From contig JAIQDT010007600.1 of the NCBI GenBank assembly GCA_021521415.1, positions 1 to 64,000 on the forward strand: a stretch of 64,000 bases of DNA, read 5' to 3'. The notes under the pieces were generated by a model. It did no database searches. It saw only the letters and a list, made by a program, of their open reading frames with translations, and was not told where the DNA came from. The position numbers were made by a program, and so were the translations under genes. Shown one piece after another: positions 44,834-57,163 of the stretch. Position 1 is the stretch's first letter. Each line of letters starts with the position of its first letter. The DNA is from Bidens hawaiensis. Taxonomy: Eukaryota; Streptophyta; Magnoliopsida; Asterales; Asteraceae.

Positions 44834-47107
44834 CTAATATGAAACTCGCGCGATGCTGCGGCGACAAGAATTTACAATTTAATAATTGTTTATGTTAGTT
44901 TATCAATCCTCTCATGATATAATGTATAGTATTTATCCGTACGTATTCAAGTTATTTTACAAAAATGAGATAGCATTGAGAAAGATACAAAGGATTTGTG
45001 TATATAAATAAACCCTTAAAAATAATAAACATTAGAGAAAGAAAGAAAAAGAATAAAGAATATAATAAAAAAACTCATCACTCAAAATTTAAATAAAAGC
45101 AAAAAAAGTAAACAAGAAAAAACCAAAAATATTCCTCCTGTCTTCTTCATTCTAAAAAAATGTTGAAAAAAATATCATTGTGTTTTTTTATTTATTTTTG
45201 TCATTGATTGTGTCTCTTTTATTGATAGTGTCCTTTTTTTTAAAATATTGTTTTATGTTAATCAACATTGTGTTATATTTTTCTCGGCATTATGTTATAT
45301 TAGGTTTTTTATAGTGTTTTATTTATATTTTAAGTTATTATTTTTTTAATATTTTCCTTGAAATTCTTTAGAGGTTTCTTTCGAAGTCACAAATACTTCT
45401 CACACTGTTTGTTTTTGTCTTCCTTTATAGATTAACAGTTTTCCTATACTAATAGTAGTTTTCTTAATCTTTAATGTTTTACAAAAGTTTATTACGTTAC
45501 TTGTTGAATTGGTTCGGTTGATACATGTATGTTGGGTTGCCAATGAGCCGAGCCGAGCCAAGCTCGACTCGAATACATGTCGAGCTCCGCTCGAGCTCGA
45601 AACAACCAACATGATTAAAACAGCAAAAAGAAAAACATAAAGCAATATAAAATATTTATTATATTATTTTTATATAATTTTAATTATGTTATTTAATATC
45701 AATCAGTAATAACAAATTTAGTATAGTATTTTGTATAAAATTGTTCCATAGTTTTAATTATCTATTTGTTATCAGTGAAACCATAACATTTTTTTATCAG
45801 TGTCATTGAAAGTTTGAAAATTTGTTCTTGTCACTACATTGAATTACGATATTCCATATATTATTAACATAAGAATGATTTTGTAAACTTTAACAAAACA
45901 ACATATAGTATTTATTTAGTTATTACTTTCACTCATAATAAAAACGAAAAAGACAACGTAGGCCCCAACAAGCCTTATTATTATACGTTAATAATAATAG
46001 TCTATAAATTCGATGGATTTCTTAATCGTTTAATGTTTTACAAAAGTTTTATTGATAGTGTCTTTTTTTAATGCCAAGTTTTAGCCTAGCCAAAATTCGG
46101 CCACATGTTCAAGCGATTTTTTTTTCAAGCATTGGGCGAGCCGCGGGGTTTTTGGACACCCATAAATGTATATTTCACCAAAAGAATTACAACTCATATC
46201 CAAAATAATATTAATTGGAGTTTATTTATTTCTTTTTATTTTGTAATTTGAGTTGTATAATTGGGAAGACAGGTTTTGTAAATTCTAATTTGATAAAGTC
46301 AAACAGGAGGCATCTTTATGAGATTAAACATTTTATAGGTTCATAATGCATATCTAAGTTTGTATTTTAATGCTTCATTAACTTGTAAATTATAATTTAC
46401 ACACTGGTGTTGAAATTTTTTTATATCTAAACATCGAAAAAAATATGCACGTCGTAATATAGGTTTGGTTCTTTTATAAACATAATATATTTAAAAATAT
46501 TGAGGGAAAAAATAAATATATAAATTTGTCAAATTATTGGCTAAAGATGATGGGTAAAATATGCAACAATTTCTATATATTATAAAAGTCATATAAAGTT
46601 TAAGGGTAGTTATTGTAACTATAGTTAGAAAATGTAAATTTATTTATAGGTTTATAGTTGCATATCTAACTTGTACATTAATGCTTGATTAACTTGTACA
46701 TTATAATCTACATATTGGTTTGGGAGATTTTTTATATTTAAACGTCGACAAAAATTAGCACATCGTAATGGTATGTTCAGTTTCTTTTAAAACATAATAT
46801 AGTTAAAGATATAGACGGGAACAAAAACATAAATAAATTTGTCAAGTTTTTGGATAAAGATGAGGGTTAGATGTGTAACTATTCTTAGATATTACAAATG
46901 TTCAAGGGTAACTATTGTAACTATAGAAGGGTAATTGTTGTAATTATTAAATTAAATGAAAATCTACGGTTAGCGGATGTTGAGTAAAGACATAATTACC
47001 CTCAAATTTTGAAAAATATATGCATTTATAATTATACATATTGTATAATTGATTGAACCTCTTAAAATTTACGAGGTCATTCACTTACTCTTTATATATA
47101 GTAGAGA
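44834..47107 (-). mobile_element. Helitron-like element (about 2.3 kb)
   Basis: On the minus strand the 5' end TCTCTACTATATATAAAG follows host A (47108 is T on the plus strand), a near-consensus plant Helitron start. The 3' end has a decayed GC hairpin (GCCGCAGCATCGCGCGAG), then TTTCATATTAG followed by host T. TTAG in place of CTAG suggests an old copy. The interior has two ~310-bp direct repeats (about 46335-46640 and 46650-46930), TTGTGTTTTT-rich sequence like that in the 28030-28710 element, and a short GAGCC-rich patch near 45540. Confidence 0.6.
46335..46930. repeat. Two ~310-bp direct repeats in the Helitron-like element
   Basis: The shared order GCATATCTAA, TTAATGCTT-ATTAACTTGTA, TAAACATCG or TAAACGTCG, CATAATATA-TTAAA, AAATTTGTCAA, GATGA-GG and GGGTA-TATTGTAACTATAG occurs twice with moderate divergence. 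Confidence 0.7.
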
Positions 47108-47992
47108 TTTTACTTTGAGTTATTTTCTATTAAAGTAGCATGTGAGAAGTTTTCAAGTAAGCTAACATACTATATGAAATTATTTGATTTATGTAATACG
47201 TGATATGGTTATATATTTGGCTATATAACATCATGTTAATCATTTATTGCTGTTTGGTAATTACTAATTAACAATAGTTTTTAATTTTTTTTAGTCTGTT
47301 TTATATGCACATTCAAATGTGAGATTTTCATTCCCAAAGTCCAAAAAAGAAACTAAAAAATAAACCTTTATATTATATACAAACCAACTTCAACCATACA
47401 CAAAACATTTATCACTACGAGAAGAGAAATAAAAGAGGATGATTTCGAGAAGGAAGACGACGACTTGAGCTTGTGTTATGGTATCAGCGACAAACCGGAA
47501 GACCATGATGCATGACAAAGATGGTACTATAGTTGTGTTAGAGAGTCTACGTTTTTTCATGTAAAAATAAAGTAAGGATATATATAAAACTTTAACTAGC
47601 TTAAGATTGTTTACAAGTCAGTCACACACAATCCCAATTGAACAAGATATATAGTAAATTTCCCAAAGAATTTTCATACAAAGAGATGTATATCTGTACG
47701 TTTAAATTGATATAGTATTAAACAAAAATATAATTAAATGATTACTCACATAAAATTCTAGTATAAACTAAAATGATAATTTTAAAAATTGTTACAAACA
47801 TGTTATGAAGTGTCACCCTACACATTTGCCGTATGAAGGTGAAAACTGAAAACGGTTACGCCGAGTAGGTCCCACCACTACCCCTAACGTCCTTAACCGC
47901 TTTCACAGTTTCACTTCCTACTCATACACAAACTCATCATCTTCATCACTTCAATTCAATCAGACGCTCAGTAATACTATTCACTGTTCATA
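47108..47992 (+). promoter_or_regulatory. Upstream region of the SDS-type cyclin
   Basis: An AT-rich spacer turns pyrimidine-rich close to the gene (CTTCATCACTTCAATTC before the ATG), as in a plant 5' leader. GAAAACGGTTACG at about 47848-47860 contains the AACGG core of the mitosis-specific activator motif recognised by three-repeat Myb factors, which would suit a cell-cycle gene. This is only a motif match. Confidence 0.35.
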
Positions 47993-48060
47993 ATGAAGAA
48001 GAAGTTCAGATCAAAGCTACCTCGCCGTAAACGCTCAAACTGCTCTCCAATTCTCAAACT

Positions 48061-48118
<58 letters not shown>

Positions 48119-51100
48119 AACTCCTCTTCAAACCTAACTCTAGAACCTTCACTCGTTTCCTCCAGTAGACTCTCAACAAACAACAAATCATCTAACAAAA
48201 GAAGTTTTAATTCCAGTTTCATTACCGATGGAAACGACGTCGTTAGCGAGTTCCGAAGGATTACGAGATCGTACACCAAGCGAATGGAAGCTATTAAGTC
48301 AGCAGCAGCCGGACCGACGTCGTTGAAGAATATTATTAATAATATAAGTGAATTCGAGTGTTCGGAAGGTACGAATCGATCCGACGTCGTTTCGGTTACG
48401 TCTCGACGTCGATTCGCATCAATTAACGAAGCGGTTGAACTCGAAGCTAAAGCGAAGGATTCGAGCTCGAAGAATATTATTCGTAAAGGATTTGAGGTAA
48501 ATGTAAGTGAAATCGAGAATTCGGAAGCTACGACGCGATCTGACGTCGTTTCGGTTACTTCTCGACGTAAATTCGCAGCGATTAACGAGTGTTCTAAACC
48601 TAAAAACTACGCAGAATCATTTGCTTCTGGTATAAAATCAGGTGAAATTATTAATTCAGTAACGAATGAGCTAGTAAATGATGATGAAGCGGAGAATTGT
48701 GGTGAATCGAAGCTGATTGCGGATGAATTTGACCTAACGTGTTCGGAACATTTATCCGGTAGATATGAAGAGTGTGAGTGCGAGTACTCGTCGGTTGAGT
48801 GTACAGATGTTAATATGGAGAGTTCTGAGGTTGATGTTGAGGTTGAAGTTTCATCGGAGTTTGATACGTCGTCGTGGTATGATTCTGGAAGTCAGTTTTC
48901 TGAACGGTCGTTTGGTGATGTGAATCCGTCGCCGACGTTTCAGTTGTTCGTGAACTACCTTCAACTGTTTTGTAAATCGGAGTTTGATGTAAAAGTTTCT
49001 GCACAATATGATGATAATCAGCCTTCTAACAGAGTTGTTGTAAGTGATTACGCCTCGGATTTAATTACATTGCCTAATTTTTGTATATGTTTGCTGCTCT
49101 TACTTGTTTAATATAGTGCTGCTTTAAGATGTTTGAGTTTTGATCTGCTTTGCTAGTTGTTTACTGGATTGCTTACTATAATAAGTTAATAATGATAGAA
49201 CCGTATTACTTACTATAATAATGGTAGATATAATATAATGATGAACTTTATTATTGCATTATGGAAACTGGAAAGAGTAGTTTGCTGCTGCTAACTTGCT
49301 ATATGCAGATTCATATCTGTTCAGAAGTAGTACTTTAATTATGTGTGAAACTTAATTTCATTTGTAATACTGTTGATTAACTTTTCTCATATATGTTTAC
49401 ATATTAGTAGTAGACATACAGTGTTCCTTTGAGTTGTTTGATGTGCTTTGTAGTCGTTTACTGGACTGCGTACAATAATAATGGTAGATAATTAGATATA
49501 ATTTTGTTTACTTCACCATTGCTAGTTTCTCCTTTAATTATTGCAATAAGTTTGGAAAGAGTAGTTTGTTACTATATGCAGATTCATGTTCTGTTCAGGA
49601 ACTGTACTCGTTAGTGATAAACTAATTTATTTGTAGAACTATTAATTAACTTTTGTCGCATATGATAACATATTAAGTATAGACATGTAGTGCTCCTTTG
49701 AGATGTTTGATGTCGCTTACTGGATCGCTTACTATAATAATAAATTGGTAGATAGTTAGAGAGTGCTTTTTATCAAATTGGAATGAGTTATGCCAATGTT
49801 TGAAACCTGAATTTATAATTTGAGGTCGATACGATCATACAGACATAATTATTGTAAGTGATTATGCCTTGGATTCAATTACACTGCCTATTTTTTGTAT
49901 ATCCATATTGCTAGTTTCTCCCATAATTATTGCATTAAGTTGGATATAGTAGTTCATTGCTATGTATCATATACCGTTTAGAAGTAGTACTCTTTTATGA
50001 TAAACCTATTTATATATGTAATGCTGTTAATTAACTTTTTTTTATATATGTAAACATGTTAAGTAGACATATGGTGCTCTGTTGAGGTGTTTAATTTGTA
50101 AAATACTAATTAGCATTTCTTATACTTGTTAACATATCAAGTATAGACATATAGTGTTCCTTTGAGATGTTTGATGTGCTGTGCAGTTGTTTAGTGGATT
50201 TCCTACTACAATAATGGTAGATAATTAGATAGAATGCTGCTTACTACAACAGAATGGTTGTTGTTGTAATTAGATAGAATGTTGTTTACTTCACTGTGTT
50301 CAGAAATTGTTGAGACCTGAAGAAGAAGAACACGAAGAAAGCTACCAGATGCTGAAGAAAAGGGAGAGGAGGCAAGTGTATCTGCACAACTATGCTGAGG
50401 AATACAGAGTGATGAAGGAATATGGCGATCTGATTGTCCAGCAAAGGTCGAAAATGGTGCATTGGATAATGAAGGTCTGTTAGAATTGCTTTATAATGCA
50501 AATTATTTATCATAAAAATCTGTCTTCTCATGTAACTCATACTTTGTAAAAGCAGCAATCAGCTAGCAAGGAGTTACAGAAGGAAACCTTGTTCTTAGGT
50601 GTCAGCTTATTGGACCGGTTTCTGAGCAAAGGGTACTTCAGAAACAAAAGGGAGCTTGAAATTGCTGGCATTGCTTGTCTCACACTTGCAACAAGGATTG
50701 AAGAAAACCAGCCCTACAACAGGTCTGATCCATATTTCTTATTTTGCAAGCTTTTGGTTCACAGTTAACATGCGTGATAGCATTAATTTGCCATATTAAT
50801 ATTTCCTGATTGGAAAATTGTTGTGTATTAATCATATGCAGCATTAGGCAGAAGTTTTTTAATGTAGGAGGCAATGAATACAGAAGATCTGAAGTGGTCG
50901 CCATGGAATGGCTGGTCCAGGAAGTCCTCAATTTCCAGTGCTATTTACCAACCATCTACAACTTTTTATGGTAAACTATATTCTCAATCTTTCACAACTG
51001 TATCTGCACATGCCATTTTTAAATTAAGTTCAGGTGCATAACCATTTTGACTAAATATTAAGCCTGCCAAAACGATTGGCTAACAGGCTGAAACAGCTCT

Positions 51101-52308
51101 GCATCAAAATATGTCATTTAAAAAGTATCAACATGTTCTAGTCAAAACAGGTTCTTATCAAAACTTTTTTGGGTTGAATAGGTCGTTTTAGAAAAAAAGG
51201 TATCAAGTTATAACACTGACCTACTTTGACCGATTATATAATTCGAGTAGACAAAAGTTCCTAATTTTATAGTTTGAGTAAAACCAAATTGACTAATTAT
51301 ATAATCAATAACACTACTTTTGGGCCAATTAGACATTGGCACTCTCGTAAGTAGCGCAGAACTTGTCACAATATGAACCATTGGTGTGAAACTTGATACA
51401 CGTGACTTGTTTTGGCTAGATGTAATTATTTGTAACGTTCGATTTGATAGTAAGCCAATGGATATTTAGATAATATGTTCACATTGTTTGTAATTGTCAA
51501 ATTGGTAATTTCTTTTTAAAAAGTCAACGGCTATTTGGACAACATTTTCACACAAAATGGATTTTCCCTGTTTTTTCATCATTAGAGCATAGAATTCTTC
51601 ATTTCTAATGCAAAATATCAATTAACAGAGATAATCAACTACTTGTTCTTATTCATTTCCATGTTAAATATATGAAAAGGTTCTATCTAAAAGCTGCACG
51701 AGCCGATCAACATGTTGCTAATACTTCAAAGTATCTTGCACTTCAAGCACTACTGGGCCATGAACAGCTGTGCTACTGGCCTTCAACTGTTGCAGCCAGT
51801 TTAGTGTGCTTAGCATGTCTAGCCGAAAACAAAAAATCATCTGTCCAGCATATCACACGGGTATAAAACTCAAACTTATGTTTATATATATAGTTATAAA
51901 TATAACTTAAATCGCTTCATATGCAGCCAAAGTGTTCTCAATCTATTTATTAATCCAACTTTCTAGATCTTCTGTTTTCAGATTTGGAACGGGTCAAATG
52001 ATAAGGATCTATCTGACTGCATAAAGGTAATTAACTATAAACGATTCAGACTCACGGTCCGGCTTGACTGGTTTTGACAAAAAAAAATACTAAACCGATA
52101 TTAAACTTTAAACTAAAGTCATATTTGAATTAAAAACATCATATTAATTTCAAATATGTGAAATATTACAACAGCAAAGCTAAAAAAAGGTACACCTTGT
52201 TTACCGGACCGGTTCGAGTATATAGCTTACCTACACTGCATACAACTTCCTAATTTTGAACTCCTATGTTGACAGTCTATGGAGTGTTTGGCTCAATCCA
52301 TATGCTGA
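47993..52308 (+). CDS. SDS: SDS-type meiotic cyclin (SOLO DANCERS homologue), 7 exons
   Basis: Exons are 47993-49039, 50304-50474, 50556-50722, 50842-50970, 51680-51860, 51982-52026 and 52276-52308. GT-AG junctions and phases agree, giving 1,773 nt and 590 residues (Arabidopsis SDS is of similar length). The N-terminal third is low-complexity: a basic [12 protein letters not shown] start, 17 consecutive Asn, [11 protein letters not shown], and two copies of a [10 protein letters not shown] block. [17 protein letters not shown] precedes the cyclin box ([69 protein letters not shown]). A cyclin-C-like part with [17 protein letters not shown] follows. SDS acts with CDKs in male and female meiocytes and is needed for DMC1-dependent interhomologue recombination. 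The C-terminal exon is only ten codons plus the stop. Confidence 0.95.
48065..48115 (+). repeat. (AAT)17 coding microsatellite in SDS exon 1
   Basis: Seventeen uninterrupted AAT codons encode 17 Asn beginning at residue 25. Length changes would be in frame. Confidence 0.97.
49120..50290. repeat. Degenerate ~270-bp tandem repeats in SDS intron 1
   Basis: GTTCCTTTGAG-TGTTTGATGTGCT, ATAATAATGGTAGATA and TTAATTAACTTTT-TCATATATG recur in the same order with starts near 49120, 49425, 49695 and 50075-50155. One unit (49845-49905) also repeats the exon 1/intron 1 junction, including a GTAAGT donor. Confidence 0.7.
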
Positions 52309-52481
52309 CACGGAACAGAATGAAATATGGGCGGTCTGTAAAGGTTAATACATTTTGTAACTAGCAAAACGACAATGGTTATCGAATAAGCAGAACAAGG
52401 CTCTAAAACATACTTATTTTTTTTCTATATTCTCGGTTTTAGTTTGACTCGGTTGTTTATAATAGCTAATAAAATGAACCT

Positions 52482-54536
52482 TCACTGATTTGGTGGAAGG
52501 TGGTTATTATCATTAGATGGTTTGGCAGGTGCCACAGAAGAGTCTTTATTCAAACCCTCCTCGGGTTTTTGAACCTTCTCTTTAGTCTTTGAACCTTGTT
52601 CCTCCTCAACATTGTGAACCTTCTCTGTAGTAATTGACGCCTCACCTTTTTGAACCTTCTCTTCAGTCGTTGATACCTCTTTTTCCGCCTCATCTTTTTG
52701 AGCCTTTTCTTCAGTCTTTGACCCATCATTCTCTGTAGTTTTGGACCTCTCTTTTTCCACCTCAGCTTTGGTAACCTTCTCTTTAGTCTTGGACCCCACA
52801 CCTTCAGCCGCCTTTGCAACCGCAGCAAACGCACCCGCGACCCACACAGCTCCACTCGACACAAACTTATTACTCATGAGAGCCGAACCGGCAGTGTTGA
52901 CCTTCTGCTCCGCCACAGCAATGACAGATTTGGATTTTTCCGACACTTGATACTTCTCATTAACTTCTTTCATTCGTTCATTCATGGCAGCGGTCCCCAT
53001 ACTAAGCTTCTGCGTCAAACCCATCCGGCGGTCAATGGATGCAACCTTAGCCGATGCATTAACCGTTAACCGGTGTTTTTCATCAAACGACTTAGCCTTT
53101 TGTACTGCATCTTTTCCCAAAACAAAACCCTTCGCGAGCATTGTGCTTACTACTTCCTCAGCCTTTTGTGCAACTTCGCGTGTCCTCTCTGAATTTGAAC
53201 CTCTCTGGTTCAGAGTTCAAAGGGGTCAATGAATTATTATAAACTTGAAAAATAGTATTAGTGAAAAGGTTAGGGGGGGGGGGTTACCGGTGATAGAGGA
53301 GGAGCCCCTGCGGGCATCTGATAATTCTCAACATGGCTAACTGAAACCGGTAGATTCCCAATTATGGCTCCCTGTAAATTAGTTTTCAAAAAAGTATGTC
53401 AGTCTTTTAATAATATCTGTAAAAGAACCGTTACTTAGGTGTATATAGGGGTGACAATACCCGACATGAAACGAAAATGACAAGGTTTAAAATGAGGAAA
53501 ACGTTTACTAAACGGGGCGTGTTCACATTACATGTTAAACTCTTTTAGTTAAACAGGTCGATCCGTCAATCCGTTTAAAATTAGGAAAAAAATACAAAAA
53601 AATGTATATTCATAAGGTTAACCTGTCAACTTGTTTATGATCCATTTAAGTTGCCAACCCCATTTAACACATTTTCAACTTTATTACAACTCGTTTATAA
53701 CCCGCCAACTTGTTTGAGTTGTTTAGATAAATACTCAGCCTTCATGGTTTTAAGCGTGTTTGCGTTAGGGTTTATGTCTTTGACATGAAAAAAATATCAC
53801 TATGGTACTCTTTCAGGTTATACGAACAGCAACTGAAAAAGAATTAACAGAAAAACATTAATAAAACTCGTTAAAAAGTTAACTTACTGTCAAAAGAACT
53901 GCTGTATTTGCTCCCTGTGCTTCCTTAAAGGTGACAAACGCGTGTTTCGTGGCTTCACTATCACTGCAGAGTTAAATTAACCATCTAAACTCATAAGGCT
54001 ACGTAGACAGTTAAAAAGTGACGGACCCAAGATTTTTTACTGACATTACTTTTCGAAAATGTTCGATGAATTGGTACCACTCAACCATCGAATACGTAAA
54101 TAATACATAAAAAACGTGTATCTCTCACAATTATAACATTAAAAAAAAAAGTTACCGTGCTTACTATGTGGGTCCGCCCCCAGCAGTTACATATCACAAA
54201 GAGACTACAAATGTTATTCAAACCTTTTCATTTCAATATAATGGATATTTCCTGAAAAGGAGAAGAATTCCCATATATCCTTCTCGGTGACAGTCATCAC
54301 GATGTTACTTACTTCCACCGTTTTAATCTGTTAATTTGATATCACCAAATCATCATAACTTACAAATAGGAAATAAAAACAGTAACTTATCCAAATTAAA
54401 AATATGTTTTGATTCAAATTATTCATAATGAAAGCAAGAGAGCGAGTTAAGTTCTCACTTCAACATTGATTGGTGACTTGGGTGTAGTAGGAGAAGGAAC
54501 ATTTGTTTCGGTTCTTGCTTCGGTAGCAGCAGCCAT
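52482..54536 (-). CDS. BPA1-like protein (binding partner of ACD11 family), RRM domain, 5 exons
   Basis: Exons (5' to 3'): 54459-54536, 54224-54327, 53888-53963, 53288-53371 and 52482-53204. The joined frame is 1,065 nt (354 residues) with all GT-AG junctions in phase. A short acidic leader precedes an RRM-like domain at about residues 27-108 (VEVSNIVMTVTEKDIWEFFS, KHAFVTFKEAQGANTAVLLT, GAIIGNLPVSV), whose RNP motifs are degenerate. The helical region then has the family signature MLAKGFVLGKDAVQKAKSFD and KVASIDRRMGL. The last ~110 residues are lysine/glutamate repeats of the type KEKV-K-E, longer than I would expect and probably disordered. Family members bind the ceramide transfer protein ACD11 and influence cell death and immunity. 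The gene converges on SDS with 173 bp between stop codons. Confidence 0.9.
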
Positions 54537-55504
54537 GGGAACCTGCAATTTTCAAATGTTCAGTCGCGTGTATCAAAATCATTAATTAAAACGGATCACA
54601 CTGGCAATAGCTACTCAAGTTGCTTTTGTAACATCCGACCCCTCATACCAACTGATACTGTTTGCTTTATTTTTGGTTACCGGGGAAACTTTTCAGGAGG
54701 TCAACCATCACAACCAATGAGTCCAAAAGGCGTCAATGATATTTAAGTGGGCCATTTCACTAGATGTAAATTTAAACCAACTACCAGTTTTTGGTTAAGT
54801 GGTATTAACTATTAAGCTAACTTGAAATCAGCTCATATAACTTTTGAGCTGAGCCGCTCTAGCTCGCATAGTTTCAAGTGGAGCTAACCTGGCTTGTTTT
54901 ATTTTCGAGTTCAAATCCTAGCTCGACTTGTGAATAACCCAAACCACAAATTACCTAGCCTTTTGTTTGAGTTTCCAAATTCAAATATGATATGTTGATT
55001 CTTAGCTTATTCAAACCCTCTAAATTCCAAACATATACATTGATATAAATTCTTAATTATAGCTTATTCAAACCCTCTAAATTCCTAAAATCAATACACA
55101 ACCCCATATTATTTGCCCAAATTATGGTAAAATGGGATTTCATAAATACCCATAAAATTAAATCCTTGCATGCAATTTGGACAAAAATGATCCCAAGACA
55201 TAGGGCTTAAATCAAAACCAATAATTTTAAATAATAATATATACATTAAAAAAAACAAGGGATGGGTATGAAATTAACGTACCGATATTTGAAGATTTAA
55301 ACGATCGGCAAAATGGTATTAATAATTTAATATTATTATTATTATTAGCAAATGTCGATCGTTGTGAAAAGAAAGAAAGAAAGACGGTGGCCGTTGGAGG
55401 CATGATAATTGATTAACAATGAAAAGTGGCTTTCGCGGGAACTTCGGATGACTCTTCAATATCATCCTCTCTCATTTTTGTGATGAAAATCTATGCAATC
55501 ATAT
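54537..55504 (-). promoter_or_regulatory. Upstream region of the BPA1-like gene with repeat debris
   Basis: The 5' flank contains a GAGCTC/GAGCC-type patch (about 54800-54930) and AT-rich sequence. Two ~60-bp segments sharing CTTATTCAAACCCTCTAAATTCC occur at about 55007-55030 and 55062-55085. No core promoter was identified. Confidence 0.35.
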
Positions 55505-55740
55505 ATGTATTTTTTTTTTAAAAAAAATAAGATATTAGTTATAGAAATTTTCAAATCCAATATTTGGTGACATTAAATTTTAATTTAATTAAATGTTATA
55601 TCCTGTTTAAGGTTATTTGAGTTTGGTAAGACTAGTACCCGTGAATTCGAGTCAAATGCATGAGAAAACTTTATTCACAAATAAAACAATCTGATAGCTT
55701 GAAAAAAAGTAGGGAGCAACCAGAGAGCTTTTAAAGCTTT
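55505..55740 (+). repeat. Dispersed repeat, copy 2 (related to 24535-24940)
   Basis: Same order of shared blocks as the first copy (ATAAGATATTA, TTTGGTAAGAC, GTGAATTCGAGTCAAATGC, ATGAGAA, GGGAGCAACCA), with more divergence. Confidence 0.5.
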
Positions 55741-55813
55741 CGTTTATATATATTATAGATTTGTACTTTTTTTAACAAAATGATGTCATGTAGCTTTAAA
55801 ATGATTAAAAAAA

Positions 55814-56415
55814 GGGAATATTCCTAAAATAAGCGTTTATGAAAACGTTTTTCAGGTTTTAAGTGTCATTTGCAAAAATTCTCAAAATAGATATTATGAA
55901 ATAGTCGTGATGAGTTGTTTATGATTACACACGAGTAGTTTGTAGATACAGTTAAAACTTGTCACGTGCCCTTAAACTAACCGTAACGAGCATGTTCACT
56001 AATCATTTGCTCGTCACGACTAAATAAGTTTCATGCCTCGTAATCAACGTCCACGAGTAATTCATAAGTTATTTAGTCGCGACGACTAGTTTACATTGTT
56101 TACATTTCCCACACGAGTAGTTTATTAGTAGTTAACTCGCCGCGACTAATTTAACCTTACAATCTACTCGTCGCGACTAAAGAACTTATGAATTACTCGT
56201 GGGCGTTGATTAAAAGGCATAAAACTTATTTAGTTCTGACGAGCAAATGGTTAGTAAATCATTTCGTTACGGTTAGTTTAAAGACACGTGTCAAGTTTTA
56301 ATTGGTTATACAAACTACTCGTCACGACTAGCTTATAATACCTATTTTGAGAATTTCTTGTAACACCTAAAACCTAAAAAACGTTGTCATAAACGCTTAT
56401 TTTGAGAATTTTCTC
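55814..56415. mobile_element. 602-bp fold-back MITE, Mutator-like (9-bp duplication)
   Basis: The entire element is an imperfect inverted repeat centred near 56115, with arms of roughly 290 bp. It is flanked by TTAAAAAAA on both sides (55805-55813 and 56416-56424), the duplication length typical of Mutator-like elements. Both arms contain several copies of CTCGTCRCGACTA-like motifs. It has no coding capacity. Transcription through it would give a long hairpin RNA. Confidence 0.88.
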
Positions 56416-56424
56416 TTAAAAAAA

Positions 56425-57163
56425 GGGTCATATGGAGAGTAGGAGAACTGAAATTTGAGTTCGAGTATGTTTGGCAAAACTAGCTTGTAGCTGTTAGCTG
56501 TAAGCTAGATACTGAAGGCTGGTAGCTGTTAGCTGTAGCTTTTTAAATATTTAGGTGTTTGACAGAGTAGCAGAAGCTTTTAATAAAACTAGCTGAAACA
56601 TGTTCTGACTTGACTCATTTCGACTCAAAAGCGTACCGACACGAATCGAACTAATTTAACCCTTTTTGTATCAACTCGTTCTAACCCTAATTTGGTCTTA
56701 CATATGACTCAAGTTCACCTGACTCGACTCCTAATTTGGTCTTACACATGACTCGACCGATCCTAACCGATAATCATGTAGTGTGTTAATTTTTTAAAGT
56801 TAAAGAAATATAACAATATCATACTCAAATTAAAGAGAATAAAATGCCCGTTTTTATGATGTAATTTGTTTAAAAAATTATTAACGAGTGAAAAAGTTAT
56901 GGTTCCTAAAAACGTCGTGGGGTAGTTAGTTTTGAATAAGGGTTGAATGTGTAACTATTATATATATTAACAAAAGTTGATATAAGTTCAAGTACCAAAC
57001 TTGTAAATTCAAATGTAAAAGCTTGTAGCTAGCTTTTTCTCAAACGCCACCTTCATGTGGTTTGTTGCGGGGTTGGGCACGTTCTTTCTTAAAAATTTAA
57101 ACCGCTTGAGTCTCTTTGGTTTTCAGGCGGGATGAAATGCGTCCCTCCGTCTATTTTTCCATT
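56425..57163. other. Spacer with repeat fragments, no gene recognised
   Basis: Short TAGCTGTTAGCTGTAAGCT repeats lie near 56487-56545. Segments such as AGGGTTGAATGTGTAACTATTATATAT resemble the interior of the 44834-47107 element. No exon is credible. Confidence 0.4.
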
